34,274 nt of DNA from DASZTV01 sp036267875 (GCA_036267875.1 DATAVE010000172.1:1-34274); one strand, 5' to 3'. Shown: positions 17,136-25,863, counted from the first letter of the stretch. Notes: generated from the sequence alone by a model not told the origin. Numbers and translations are program-made.

Positions 17136-18801
17136 GGTCCCGCTCGACGAGCTGACCCCACCTGCGGCGGCCGCGTCGGTTCCGCCCGCGCAAGGAATCG
17201 CCCGAGCCGCGTTGCTGATTGCAGTTGTCACCGTGCTGGCCCGCGCGGCGGGCTTCGCCCGGGTCATCGTCTTCGCGCGCATCGTCGGGCCTAGCTGTCT
17301 CGGCGACACGTACTTCACAGCGAACACAGTCCCGAACATCGTCTTCGACATCGTCGCCGGGGGAGCGCTGTCGAGCGTCATTGTTCCGGTGATCGCCGGG
17401 CCCGCAGCAGCTGGAGATCGCGACAACGTCGGCCGGACGACGTCTGCACTACTGACCTGGGCCACGACGCTGCTCGTGCCGGTCATGGTGGTTGGCCTGT
17501 TCCTCACGCGTCCGATGATGCGGCTGCTCGTCGGCGGGGGACACCCAGGTTGCTCAGCCGCCAGCGAGGTCGCGGTCGGCTCGCGAATGCTCGCCGTGTT
17601 CATGCCACAGGTCGTCATCTATGGCGTTGCGGTGATCCTGATCGGTGTCCTGCAGGGCAACCGCCGCTTCCTTGGCCCAGTACTCGGTCCGCTGGTGTCG
17701 AGCCTCGTCGTGATTGCGGCGTACGGAATGTTCGGTGGTCTAGCTAGCCACTCAGAGACCCACCTCACGTCGCTGACTCGAACCCACGAGCTGATCCTGT
17801 CCGTCGGCACGACCCTCGGAGTCCTGATGCTCTTGGTGCCGATGCTCGTGCCAGCAGCTCGAATCAGGCTGAGGCTGCGCCCGACCTACCGATTCCCTCC
17901 CGGCGTGGGGCCAAGGATCCGTCGGATGGCGATCTCCGGCGCGGTGGTGCTCGGCAGCGCGGATCTCGCTACTGCGGTAGTCCTGCGGCTGGCCAACGCC
18001 CGTGGCTCCGATGGGGCAGTCGTGTTGTTCAACCTTGCCGAAACGGTGTTCACGGTGCCGTGGGCCGTCGCTGCGGTGCCACTCGCGACGAGCGCGTTCC
18101 CAGGCCTGACGTCGGCATGGCAGGAAGGGCAGCGTGAGCGGTACGCCGTGCTGCTGGCCCGAACCACCCGGGTCATGGTCGTCGCGATCGGTGCGATGAC
18201 GGCGATCATGATCGCCACCGCCTCGCCGGTCGCGCGAGTAGTGATTCTCGGAGCCCCTGGCCACGTCGATCCGAACGTGCTGGTGCGAGGCCTCGTCACG
18301 TTTGCCTTCGGCCTACCGGGCTATGCACTCGTGGCGCTGATGTCGCGGAGCATGTACGCACAGGGCAATGCCCGCACCCCGGCGATGGCGGCGGTCGGCG
18401 GCTGGCTCGTGGCGATCGTCACGGATGTGGTGCTCGCCGAGTTGCTTCCACGCACCTGGACGGTCGCCGCCGTGGGAATCGGAAACTCCCTCGGGGTGAC
18501 CGTCACCGGGATCTGGTTGCTCGCGGCTGTTGCGCGCACGGCAGGCTCCGAGGTGACCGCGGGACTGCGGCGTACGACGACCGCGTTGGTTGTCGCTGGC
18601 GCAGTGTCGGGTCTTGGCGGCTGGCTGCTCGCTCATCCGCTCGAGCAGCGCGGGGCGATCCGCAACGCGGGTGCTGCGGTCGTCGTCTCCCTGGCGTCGG
18701 CGGCGGTATATCTCGTGGTGGCGGCGTTGATCGATCGGACGACGGTAGTGACGGTGCTACGCAAGCTGGTGCCGGCGCGCCTCAGGCCAGCCCATGGCTG
18801 A
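17125..18801 (+). CDS. MurJ/MviN-like lipid-linked glycan flippase
   Basis: The 558-residue polytopic protein belongs to the MurJ branch of the MOP exporters, which flip lipid II or other lipid-linked sugars outward. The N-terminal block LARAAGFARVIVFARIVGPSCLGDTYFTANTVPN corresponds to the conserved MurJ TM1-2 region with its two Arg and the Asp. About 14 hydrophobic segments follow. The Arg-rich stretch after LPN in E. coli MurJ reads IVFDIVAGGALS here, so one charged cavity position differs. The GTG start overlaps the MraY-like gene and the 3' end overlaps the glycosyltransferase by 8 nt. Mycobacterial MurJ maps elsewhere, so this may be a second, pathway-specific flippase. Confidence 0.85.
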   Translation: MADEVPLDELTPPAAAASVPPAQGIARAALLIAVVTVLARAAGFARVIVFARIVGPSCLGDTYFTANTVPNIVFDIVAGGALSSVIVPVIAGPAAAGDRDNVGRTTSALLTWATTLLVPVMVVGLFLTRPMMRLLVGGGHPGCSAASEVAVGSRMLAVFMPQVVIYGVAVILIGVLQGNRRFLGPVLGPLVSSLVVIAAYGMFGGLASHSETHLTSLTRTHELILSVGTTLGVLMLLVPMLVPAARIRLRLRPTYRFPPGVGPRIRRMAISGAVVLGSADLATAVVLRLANARGSDGAVVLFNLAETVFTVPWAVAAVPLATSAFPGLTSAWQEGQRERYAVLLARTTRVMVVAIGAMTAIMIATASPVARVVILGAPGHVDPNVLVRGLVTFAFGLPGYALVALMSRSMYAQGNARTPAMAAVGGWLVAIVTDVVLAELLPRTWTVAAVGIGNSLGVTVTGIWLLAAVARTAGSEVTAGLRRTTTALVVAGAVSGLGGWLLAHPLEQRGAIRNAGAAVVVSLASAAVYLVVAALIDRTTVVTVLRKLVPARLRPAHG

Positions 18802-19885
18802 CAAGCCCGTCCGGGTACTTCTCGTCGTGGGTGAGACAGCGGGCGGCATCGGGCGTCACGTGGCCCTCCTGGCAGAGCACCTTGGTCGCTATGGCGTTGC
18901 CGCCGCGGTGTGCGGGCCCGGCTCCGCGCTAGCCGCGGTCGGCGATCCGCCGGGGGTGGGCAAGGCGCTGCTGGACACCGCCCGAGGTCGTCCGGATGTC
19001 GTGCTGTCGTCGCGAAGGCGGTTGTGCAAGCTCGCGCGTGGCTTCGAGGTCGTTCACGCCCACGGGCTCCGTGCCGGTGCAGTCGCGGCGGCTCGTCCCG
19101 CCCACATGCCGTTGGTCGTGACGTGGCACAACGCGCCACTGGTCGGCGGCTTGACGGGGCGGCTCCATTCCCTGCTCGAGCGCTACGTCGCCCGCTCGGC
19201 GAGCCTGACGCTCGGGGCTTCGGCGGATCTGACTGCGGCAGCTGTCCGAGCGGGTGCGCGAACGGCGAGCACCACCTTCGTGGTGGCGCCGCCGCTCGCC
19301 CCGGCGACGAGGTCTCGCGCCGACGTGCGGGCCGAGCTCGGCGCTGGTTCGCAGCCCGTTGTCCTCGCGGTCGGCAGGCTCCAGGCGCAGAAGCGGTTCG
19401 ACGTATTGGTCGCCGCAGCCGGCAGGTGGGTCGGGGGCGAGGCGGATCCGATCGTCGTGATCGCGGGGGACGGTCCAGACGACGCGCAACTGCGGGCTGA
19501 GATCGACAGAACGACCGCGCCGGTGCGGCTGCTCGGCGCGCGGGCGGACGTCGCGGACCTGCTTCGCGCGGCAGACGTCGTTGCGTTACCGAGCGTCTGG
19601 GAGGCGCGCTCGCTTGTGGCCCAGGAGGCAATGCGCGCCGGTGTGCCGCTGGTGACGACGCCGGTTGGCGCGCTACCTGAGCTGGTGGGCGACGGCGGTC
19701 TATTCGTACCGGTCGGCGACGCGCAGGCGCTCGGTGATGCGCTGGATCGGGTCCTTGCCGAGCCCGACCTGGCTGCCCGGCTCGGGTCGCAAGGGAAGGC
19801 TCGCTCCGCCGGCTGGCCGACTGTCGAGAGGGCGGTCGAGGAGCTGGCTGCGACGTACCGGGATCTGATCGGCCGGCGACGCTGA
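18794..19885 (+). CDS. GT4-type glycosyltransferase (GT-B fold)
   Basis: The 363-residue product has a GT-B layout. The N-terminal acceptor domain carries the GGIGRHVALLAEHL loop. The donor domain has PVVLAVGRLQAQKRFDVLVAAA, VVIAGDGPDDAQLRAEI and the EX7E motif in SVWEARSLVAQEAMRAGVPLV. No signal peptide or membrane helix is seen, so it acts on the cytoplasmic face. It overlaps the MurJ-like gene by 8 nt. With the MraY-like gene it forms a plausible lipid-linked glycan pathway of priming, elongation and flipping. The donor sugar cannot be inferred. Confidence 0.85.
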   Translation: MADKPVRVLLVVGETAGGIGRHVALLAEHLGRYGVAAAVCGPGSALAAVGDPPGVGKALLDTARGRPDVVLSSRRRLCKLARGFEVVHAHGLRAGAVAAARPAHMPLVVTWHNAPLVGGLTGRLHSLLERYVARSASLTLGASADLTAAAVRAGARTASTTFVVAPPLAPATRSRADVRAELGAGSQPVVLAVGRLQAQKRFDVLVAAAGRWVGGEADPIVVIAGDGPDDAQLRAEIDRTTAPVRLLGARADVADLLRAADVVALPSVWEARSLVAQEAMRAGVPLVTTPVGALPELVGDGGLFVPVGDAQALGDALDRVLAEPDLAARLGSQGKARSAGWPTVERAVEELAATYRDLIGRRR

Positions 19886-19933
19886 TGGCAGGACACGCGG
19901 GACCGCGTTAACCGCGCTGTCATCAGCGGGTGT

Positions 19934-19939
19934 TAGCGT
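19934..19939 (+). promoter_or_regulatory. Candidate -10 element for pyrG
   Basis: TAGCGT lies 8 nt before the pyrG GTG, with no Shine-Dalgarno. The 62-nt gap before pyrG is the first clear break after recN-GT4, consistent with a new transcription unit. Confidence 0.4.
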
Positions 19940-19947
19940 GATGGTCC

Positions 19948-21681
19948 GTGAGTCGAGGCGCCTTGGATCGGTCATCCGGAGGCGGCACGGGGAGAAGCAC
20001 CGCCGCCGTCCGCCACGTCTTCGTCACCGGAGGCGTCGCCTCCAGTCTGGGCAAGGGGCTGACTGCCTCGAGTCTCGGCAGGCTGCTGAAGTCCCGCGGC
20101 CTGCGCGTGACGATGCAGAAGCTCGATCCGTACCTCAACGTCGACCCGGGGACGATGAACCCGTTCCAGCACGGCGAGGTCTTCGTCACCGAGGACGGGG
20201 CCGAGACCGACCTGGACATCGGCCACTACGAGCGTTTCCTCGACGAGGAGCTCTACGGCGCGGCCAACGTCACGACGGGCCAGGTCTACTCCGACGTCAT
20301 CGCCAAGGAACGCCGAGGTGAGTATCTCGGCGACACCGTCCAGGTGATTCCGCACATCACCAACGAGATCAAGGCGCGGATCCGGGCGATGGCGACCGAC
20401 GACGTCGACGTCGTGATCACCGAGATCGGTGGCACGGTGGGCGATATCGAGTCGCTGCCGTTCCTCGAGGCAGCTCGCCAGGTCCGCCAGGACGTCGGCA
20501 GGGACAAGGTCTTCTTCCTGCATGTCTCGCTGGTGCCCTACCTCGCACCCTCTGGGGAGCAAAAGAGCAAGCCGACCCAGCATTCGGTGCAGTCGCTGCG
20601 CTCGATCGGCATCACGCCAGACGCGATCGTCTGCCGCTCGGACCGGCCGATCCCGGAGGGCATGAAGCACAAGATCGCGCAAACCTGCGACGTGGACGAC
20701 GAGGCAGTCGTGTCGGCACCCGATGCTGCCTCGATCTATGACATCCCGAAGGTGCTGCACGCGGAGGGGCTCGACGCCTACGTCGTGCGCCGCCTCGGCC
20801 TGCCGTTCCGCGACGTCGACTGGGCCGAGTGGGACGACCTGCTGCGGCGGATCCACCGGCCGAGTCAGCGGGTGACCATCGCCCTGGTCGGCAAGTACGT
20901 CGATCTGCCGGACGCGTATCTCTCGGTGACCGAGGCGCTGCGCGCGGCGGGAGCTGCCAATGACACCGCGATCGACATGCGGTGGGTGACCTCGGATGAC
21001 TGTGAGGCGCCCGACAGTGCGGCGAGCACGCTCGACGGCGTCGATGGAGTCCTGGTGCCGGGCGGGTTCGGCGTACGCGGGATCGAAGGCAAGCTGGGCG
21101 CGGTCCGCCACGCACGTGAGGCCGGGATCCCGGTTCTCGGGCTCTGCCTCGGACTGCAGTGCATGGTGATCGACGTCGCGCGGAACCTCGCTGGCCTCGA
21201 GGGTGCCAACTCGGCCGAGTTCGACCCCGACACGCCCCACGCGGTCATCGCGACCATGGCCGACCAGCTCGACGTCGTCGCCGGCGAGCGGGACATGGGC
21301 GGCACGATGCGGCTCGGCTCCTATCCAGCGCTGCTAGCCGATGGCTCGCTGGTGGCTGAGGCATACGGAGCAACGCAGGTCACCGAGCGTCACCGCCACC
21401 GCTACGAGGTTGCCAACGACTACCGGGACCGGCTCGAGGCCGCCGGCATGGTCTTCTCGGGGCTCTCTCCTGACGGTCGGCTGGTCGAGTACGGCGAACT
21501 GCCGCGCGAGGTGCACCCGTTCTTCGTAGGGACCCAGGCGCATCCTGAGTTCAAATCGAGGCCCACTCGGGCGCATCCCTTGTTCGTGGGCTTTGTCGCG
21601 GCCGCGCTTGCCCGGGCAGCAGCCAACAGCGATCCGAGCGTCGTCCGGTTGCCGTCGAGCGGCATGTCGGTGGCCAACTAA
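19948..21681 (+). CDS. pyrG: CTP synthase
   Basis: PyrG aminates UTP to CTP using ATP and glutamine-derived ammonia. The 577-residue product has the N-terminal amidoligase domain beginning at HVFVTGGVASSLGKGLTASS, with LDPYLNVDPGTMNP and EIGGTVGDIESLPF. The C-terminal class I glutaminase carries the nucleophile Cys in PVLGLCLGLQCMV and the His-Glu pair in GTQAHPEFKSRP. An extra Ser/Gly-rich stretch of about 20 residues precedes the conserved start, and the GTG at 19948 is used because no other start fits. No attenuator-like G-run leader, as in Bacillus pyrG, is visible. A NUDIX gene follows, as in mycobacteria. Confidence 0.96.
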   Translation: MSRGALDRSSGGGTGRSTAAVRHVFVTGGVASSLGKGLTASSLGRLLKSRGLRVTMQKLDPYLNVDPGTMNPFQHGEVFVTEDGAETDLDIGHYERFLDEELYGAANVTTGQVYSDVIAKERRGEYLGDTVQVIPHITNEIKARIRAMATDDVDVVITEIGGTVGDIESLPFLEAARQVRQDVGRDKVFFLHVSLVPYLAPSGEQKSKPTQHSVQSLRSIGITPDAIVCRSDRPIPEGMKHKIAQTCDVDDEAVVSAPDAASIYDIPKVLHAEGLDAYVVRRLGLPFRDVDWAEWDDLLRRIHRPSQRVTIALVGKYVDLPDAYLSVTEALRAAGAANDTAIDMRWVTSDDCEAPDSAASTLDGVDGVLVPGGFGVRGIEGKLGAVRHAREAGIPVLGLCLGLQCMVIDVARNLAGLEGANSAEFDPDTPHAVIATMADQLDVVAGERDMGGTMRLGSYPALLADGSLVAEAYGATQVTERHRHRYEVANDYRDRLEAAGMVFSGLSPDGRLVEYGELPREVHPFFVGTQAHPEFKSRPTRAHPLFVGFVAAALARAAANSDPSVVRLPSSGMSVAN

Positions 21682-21709
21682 TAGGTAGGCCGCCGGTCAC
21701 ACTCATGTC

Positions 21710-22372
21710 GTGACCGACCTCCGCGACGAGCCGACCTCAGCGTTCGACACCATCGCCTCGGAGCTGGTGTTCTCCTCGGGTCGGGTGATCGACGTCCGAA
21801 CCGACCAGGTGGCGATGCCGGGCGGTGGCGTCGCCTCACGCGATGTCGTCGTTCACCCTGGCGCAGTCGGGATCGTCGCGATGAACGATCGCGAGGAGAT
21901 CCTGCTGCTCCGGCAATACCGGCACCCGGTTGGGCGCTATCTGTGGGAACCGCCGGCTGGACTCCTCGACGTGGCGGGGGAGGACCCACTGATCGCAGCG
22001 AAACGCGAGCTGCATGAGGAGGCCCACCTCGAGGCAGCCGACTGGGCCGTCCTGATCGACGCCTTCACCACGCCCGGCGGCTGCGACGAGGCGGTGCGGA
22101 TCTACCTGGCTCGTCAGGTTCGCGAATCGACCCAGGCGCGGTATGAAGGGCAGGACGAGGAGGCAGACATGCGGACACGCTGGGTACCGCTGCCGGAAGC
22201 GGTCGACGCCGTCCTCACCGGACAGCTTCACAACCCGCTCGCGGTGATGGGAGTGCTCGCGACCGCGGCATTTGCGGAGTCGTCCTACGCCGGGATGCGG
22301 CCAGCAGGCGCCCCATGGCCGGAGATGTCGGCCTTTCCCGGCTCGGCGACAGCGCACCGGTCCTCGCGATGA
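21710..22372 (+). CDS. NUDIX hydrolase (ADP-ribose pyrophosphatase-like)
   Basis: The 220-residue product carries a Nudix box at about residues 83-106 (GLLDVAGEDPLIAAKRELHEEA), with the REL-EE metal-binding core intact. Upstream, LLLRQYRHPVGRYLWEPPAG is typical of ADP-ribose pyrophosphatases, which split ADP-ribose to AMP and ribose 5-phosphate. Mycobacterial Rv1700 holds the same place after pyrG. The GTG start has CACACT exactly 6 nt before it, a weak match to the leaderless pattern. The stop overlaps the ald start by 4 nt (ATGA). The C-terminal tail (about 35 residues) is less conserved in appearance. Confidence 0.88.
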   Translation: MTDLRDEPTSAFDTIASELVFSSGRVIDVRTDQVAMPGGGVASRDVVVHPGAVGIVAMNDREEILLLRQYRHPVGRYLWEPPAGLLDVAGEDPLIAAKRELHEEAHLEAADWAVLIDAFTTPGGCDEAVRIYLARQVRESTQARYEGQDEEADMRTRWVPLPEAVDAVLTGQLHNPLAVMGVLATAAFAESSYAGMRPAGAPWPEMSAFPGSATAHRSSR

Positions 22373-23484
22373 AGGTCGGAGTGCCTCGCGAGGTCAAGGA
22401 CAGCGAGTTCCGCGTGGCGCTCACTCCGGCGGGCGCCCACGAGCTCAGCCGACTCGGACACGACGTCTTCATCGAGCGTGAAGCCGGTGTCGGCTCGTCG
22501 ATTCCGGACGCCGACTACGTCCAGGCGGGCGCGCAGATCCTGCCGGATGCCGACGCAGTGTGGGGTGAGGCCGACCTCGTCTGCAAGGTCAAGGAGCCGG
22601 TCGCTGAGGAGTTCCACCGGATGCGTTCCGGCCAGGTGCTGTTCACCTACCTCCACCTCGCGGCGAGTGAGGACTGCACCCGGGCAATCGTCGCCTCGGG
22701 GATCACCGCCATCGCCTACGAGACGGTTCAGCTCGCCGACGGATCCCTCCCGCTGCTCGCTCCGATGAGTGAGGTCGCCGGCCGGATGGCGCCGCAAGTC
22801 GGGGCGCACCATCTCCAGCGCGAGCTCGGTGGCCGTGGCGTGCTGATGGGCGGCGTGTCCGGGGTCTACGCGGCCAAGGTCGTCGTGCTTGGAGCAGGTG
22901 TATCCGGCATGAATGCGGCGGCGATCGCACTCGGAATGCAGGCAGAAGTGCTGTTGCTCGACAAGAACATCGACAAGCTTCGGCAGGCCGACCGGATCTA
23001 CCAGGGCCACCTGCAGACCGTCGCCTCCAACGCCTACGAGGTAGAGCGCGCCTGTCTTGACGCCGATCTCGTGATCGGAGCAGTTCTTGTGCCGGGCGCC
23101 AAGGCGCCGACCCTCGTCTCGGATGCACTCGTCGCGCGGATGAAGCCGGGCGCGGTGCTGGTGGATATCGCGGTCGATCAGGGTGGCTGCTTCGAGTCGA
23201 CCCGACCCACGACCCACTCAGAGCCGACCTTCCGGGTGTTCGACGCGGTGTTCTACTGCGTGGCGAACATGCCCGGCGCAGTACCGCACACCTCGACCCA
23301 CGCGTTGACCAACGTCACACTGCCGTATGCCGAGCGGATCGCGGAGAGCGGATGGCAGCAGGCGGTGCGCTCCGACCCGGCGCTGGCAGCAGGGGTCAAC
23401 ATCGTCGGCGGCGAGGTGGTGTGCGCACCTGTCGCCGAGGCACACGGGCTCCCGGTCCGAGACCTCGCCGAGCTTCTCAGCTAG
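22369..23484 (+). CDS. ald: Alanine dehydrogenase
   Basis: Ald interconverts L-alanine and pyruvate plus ammonia with NAD. The product is 371 residues, the usual length, beginning MKVGVPREVKDSEFRVALTP. Lys75 (VCKVKEP) and His96 (TYLHLA) fall at the numbering known from the M. tuberculosis enzyme, and the Rossmann loop VVVLGAGVSGMNAA and VDIAVDQGGCFE are intact. The longer frame to 22315 is not used because the ATG at 22369 overlaps the NUDIX stop and starts at the conserved residue. In M. tuberculosis ald lies elsewhere; the NUDIX-ald-xerD order here recalls Streptomyces. Confidence 0.95.
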   Translation: MKVGVPREVKDSEFRVALTPAGAHELSRLGHDVFIEREAGVGSSIPDADYVQAGAQILPDADAVWGEADLVCKVKEPVAEEFHRMRSGQVLFTYLHLAASEDCTRAIVASGITAIAYETVQLADGSLPLLAPMSEVAGRMAPQVGAHHLQRELGGRGVLMGGVSGVYAAKVVVLGAGVSGMNAAAIALGMQAEVLLLDKNIDKLRQADRIYQGHLQTVASNAYEVERACLDADLVIGAVLVPGAKAPTLVSDALVARMKPGAVLVDIAVDQGGCFESTRPTTHSEPTFRVFDAVFYCVANMPGAVPHTSTHALTNVTLPYAERIAESGWQQAVRSDPALAAGVNIVGGEVVCAPVAEAHGLPVRDLAELLS

Positions 23485-23488
23485 CGGG

Positions 23489-24436
23489 ATGCCCTCAGCT
23501 GACCGCGCGCTCGCGCCCGACCGCGTGATCCAGACCTACCTCGACCACCTGACCGTCGAGCGTGGGCTGAGCCCGAACAGCACGAGCGCTTACCGCCGGG
23601 ACCTGCGCCGCTACGCCGAGTTCCTTGCTGCCCGGGATGTCATCGATCTCGCCGACGTATCCGAGCGGGAGGTAGCGGGATTCTTGGCCGAGCTGCGCGC
23701 CGGATCGCCGGATCGACCGCCGCTTGCCGCATCGTCGGCTGCCCGCACGGTCATAGCAGTGCGTGGCCTGCATCGCTTCGCCCAGCGCGAGGGCTTGACC
23801 GAGGCCGATCCCGCCGCCGCCGTACGACCCCCAACGCCGCCCAGGCGGCTGCCTCACGCGCTGCCCGTCGACGACGTGCTTGCGATGCTCGAGGCGGCAG
23901 GGTTCGACGGGACCCCCAAGGCGCTGCGCGATCGGGCGCTGCTCGAGTTCCTGTACGGCACCGGGGCTCGGGTGAGCGAGGCGGTGGGCCTCGATGTCGA
24001 CGACATCGACAGCGCCGCCAAGTCGATCCTGCTGCACGGCAAGGGGGGCAAGGACCGGGTGGTGCCTATTGGGTCCTACGCGCTCGACGCGCTAGAGGCT
24101 TATCTGACTCATGCCCGCCCGGCCATGGTCGGCAAGGGCGCCGGCCGGGCGGCGCTGTTCCTCAACCTCCGCGGTGGGCGACTGTCCCGCCAGGCCGCGT
24201 GGACGGTGCTCCGCGATGTCGCCGACCGCGCCGGAGTGCGCGCTCAGGTCAGCCCGCACAGCCTGCGCCACTCCTTCGCCACCCACCTGCTCGACGGCGG
24301 AGCGGACGTCCGGGTGGTCCAGGAGCTCCTCGGGCACGCCTCGGTGACCACGACGCAGGTCTACACCTTGGTCACGGTCGACCGGCTCCGAGAGGTCTAC
24401 GCCGAGTCACACCCGCGGGCGCTCGACCCCAGATAG
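23489..24436 (+). CDS. xerD: Tyrosine recombinase XerD
   Basis: XerD with XerC resolves chromosome dimers at dif. The 315-residue product has the N-terminal SAM-like core-binding domain (TYLDHLTVERGLSPNSTSAYRRDL) and the full catalytic set: Arg in GTGARVSEAVGL (about 160), Lys in HGKGGKDR (about 187), HSLRH (about 257-260), and GH plus Tyr in LLGHASVTTTQVYT (Tyr about 292). The ATG at 23489 is 4 nt after the ald stop. The position beside parA and scpAB fits the mycobacterial order, supporting a housekeeping recombinase over an integrase. No dif site was found nearby. Confidence 0.9.
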   Translation: MPSADRALAPDRVIQTYLDHLTVERGLSPNSTSAYRRDLRRYAEFLAARDVIDLADVSEREVAGFLAELRAGSPDRPPLAASSAARTVIAVRGLHRFAQREGLTEADPAAAVRPPTPPRRLPHALPVDDVLAMLEAAGFDGTPKALRDRALLEFLYGTGARVSEAVGLDVDDIDSAAKSILLHGKGGKDRVVPIGSYALDALEAYLTHARPAMVGKGAGRAALFLNLRGGRLSRQAAWTVLRDVADRAGVRAQVSPHSLRHSFATHLLDGGADVRVVQELLGHASVTTTQVYTLVTVDRLREVYAESHPRALDPR

Positions 24437-24490
24437 CGCAAGATCCGTGCTTGGTGGGGCACCTGTGACAGATGTTCATTCTCGGGCCGG

Positions 24491-24520
24491 TTGCCAAGAT
24501 CGCCGACAGAGGACTAGGTT
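24491..24520 (+). promoter_or_regulatory. Candidate promoter for parA
   Basis: TTGCCA (24491-24496) and TAGGTT (24515-24520) are separated by 18 nt, a good match to actinobacterial housekeeping promoters. The predicted start near 24527 would leave a leader of about 60 nt before parA. Confidence 0.5.
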
Positions 24521-24539
24521 CCCGTCGCTGAAGCGCCAA

Positions 24540-24553
24540 CGCGAGAAATCGCG
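24540..24553 (+). other. GNRA-tetraloop hairpin in the parA leader
   Basis: CGCGA-GAAA-TCGCG forms a 5-bp stem closed by a GAAA tetraloop, 32 nt before the parA ATG. It lies downstream of the candidate start point, so it would be in the mRNA. No known riboswitch is recognised. Confidence 0.35.
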
Positions 24554-24574
24554 CAATCGGTGTAGCTACATGTT

Positions 24575-24580
24575 GAGAGG
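24575..24580 (+). promoter_or_regulatory. Ribosome binding site of parA
   Basis: GAGAGG lies 5 nt before the ATG. Few other starts in the window have so clear a site. Confidence 0.6.
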
Positions 24581-24585
24581 ACGAT

Positions 24586-25461
24586 ATGTCGACTTCCTCA
24601 GTCGCAAAGAGCCGCCCGGCTCGTGAGATGGGCCCGACCGGGCGCCCGATGCCCAAACTGCGCGAGCCGAAGCCGTTGACCGAGCACGGCCCGGCAGTGG
24701 TGCTCGCGATGTGCAACCAGAAGGGCGGCGTCGGGAAGACCACGACGACGATCAATCTCGGCGCTGCGCTCGTGGAGTTCGGCCGCAAGGTCCTGCTGGT
24801 CGACTTCGACCCGCAGGGCGCGCTTTCGGTCGGTCTCGGGGTCAACCCGATGGAGCTCGACCAGACCATCTACAACGCGTTGATGGAGAAGTCGGTCAGC
24901 GCCGACGACATCCTGCTCAAGACCAACGCCGGCATGGATCTGCTCCCGAGCAACATCGATCTGTCGGCCGCCGAGGTCCAGCTCGTGGGGGAGGTCGCCC
25001 GGGAGCAGAGCCTGAAGCGCGTCCTCGCGCCCCTGATCGACGACTACGACATCGTCCTCATCGACTGCCAGCCGTCGCTCGGCCTGTTGACGATCAACGC
25101 GCTGACCGCAGCGAACGGCGTGATCGTGCCGCTCGAGTGTGAGTTCTTCGCGCTGCGCGGTGTAGCGCTGCTGATCCAGACAATAGAAAAAGTCAGCGAG
25201 AGGTTGAACCCTCAACTAGAACTTGAGGGGATTCTAGCCACGATGTACGACAGTCGCACGCTTCACGGGCGCGAGGTCCTGTCGCGCGTCGTTCAGGCGT
25301 TCGGACCGAAGGTGTTCCACACCGTGATCAACCGCACTGTCCGGTTCCCCGAGACGACGGTCGCGGGTGAGCCGATCACGAGTTTTGCCTCGTCATCCCC
25401 GGGCGCTCAGGCGTACCGCGATCTCGCCCGAGAGGTGGTGGCCCGATGCCTCGCCGTGTAA
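24586..25461 (+). CDS. ParA/Soj family chromosome-partitioning ATPase (no ParB partner here)
   Basis: The 291-residue product has a deviant Walker A motif at residues about 46-53 (KGGVGKTT), VLLVDFDPQGALSVGLG and IDCQPSLGLLTINAL, the standard ParA/MinD-fold core. A 30-residue Pro/Arg-rich N-terminal extension precedes it. The start is backed by a GAGAGG Shine-Dalgarno 5 nt upstream. It is the Rv1708-like ParA found beside scpA rather than the oriC-proximal ParA, and no parB follows. It may act in chromosome organisation with ScpAB, an inference from position. The next gene overlaps its 3' end by 16 nt. Confidence 0.9.
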   Translation: MSTSSVAKSRPAREMGPTGRPMPKLREPKPLTEHGPAVVLAMCNQKGGVGKTTTTINLGAALVEFGRKVLLVDFDPQGALSVGLGVNPMELDQTIYNALMEKSVSADDILLKTNAGMDLLPSNIDLSAAEVQLVGEVAREQSLKRVLAPLIDDYDIVLIDCQPSLGLLTINALTAANGVIVPLECEFFALRGVALLIQTIEKVSERLNPQLELEGILATMYDSRTLHGREVLSRVVQAFGPKVFHTVINRTVRFPETTVAGEPITSFASSSPGAQAYRDLAREVVARCLAV

Positions 25462-25850
25462 CTCTGCCTGGCGCCGACGAGCTGTTCCGTTCCACTGGCG
25501 GCGTCACGCGGCCGGCGGACGACGACGACGAGGCGTACGGGTCCGGGATGTCCACCTCGACCGAGGTTCTGGAGCGTCCGGCGGTCTCGGGGCTGCAGTC
25601 CGCACCGACCCAGCGGCCGAGCGGGCCCCGACGGCCGAGTGGCCGGCAGCGCCACGAGGAGAAGATCACCGTCTACGTGTCACCCAGCGAGCTGGTCGAC
25701 CTCGAGCGCGCTCGCCTCACGTTGCGCGCCGAGCACGGGCTGGCGGTCGATCGGGGCCGGATCGTCCGCGAGGCGCTCGCGGTCGTGCTCGCCGACCTGG
25801 ACGCCAAGGGCGACCAGAGCATCCTGGTTCGCCGACTGCGCGGCCGGTAG
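25446..25850 (+). CDS. Ribbon-helix-helix-like protein downstream of parA
   Basis: The 134-residue product has a low-complexity N-terminal half and a compact C-terminal part, HEEKITVYVSPSELVDLERA followed by a helix and RGRIVREALAVVLADL. A strand followed by two helices with this spacing resembles ribbon-helix-helix DNA-binding folds. The N-terminal start MPRRVTLPGADELFRSTGG is distinct. GAGAGG at 25430-25435 is 10 nt before the ATG. It overlaps parA by 16 nt, so the two are translationally coupled, and it takes the place a ParB would normally occupy. The fold is inferred by eye and the function is unknown. Confidence 0.65.
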   Translation: MPRRVTLPGADELFRSTGGVTRPADDDDEAYGSGMSTSTEVLERPAVSGLQSAPTQRPSGPRRPSGRQRHEEKITVYVSPSELVDLERARLTLRAEHGLAVDRGRIVREALAVVLADLDAKGDQSILVRRLRGR

Positions 25851-25863
25851 CAGGAAGAGCCGA

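Noticed and set aside
19886..19947. pyrG attenuator or riboswitch
   Set aside because: The gap is only 62 nt, has no G-run or strong hairpin, and the likely start point is at the GTG itself.
24437..24585. dif or parS site near xerD and parA
   Set aside because: No sequence resembling actinobacterial dif or the TGTTTCACGTGAAACA parS palindrome was seen.
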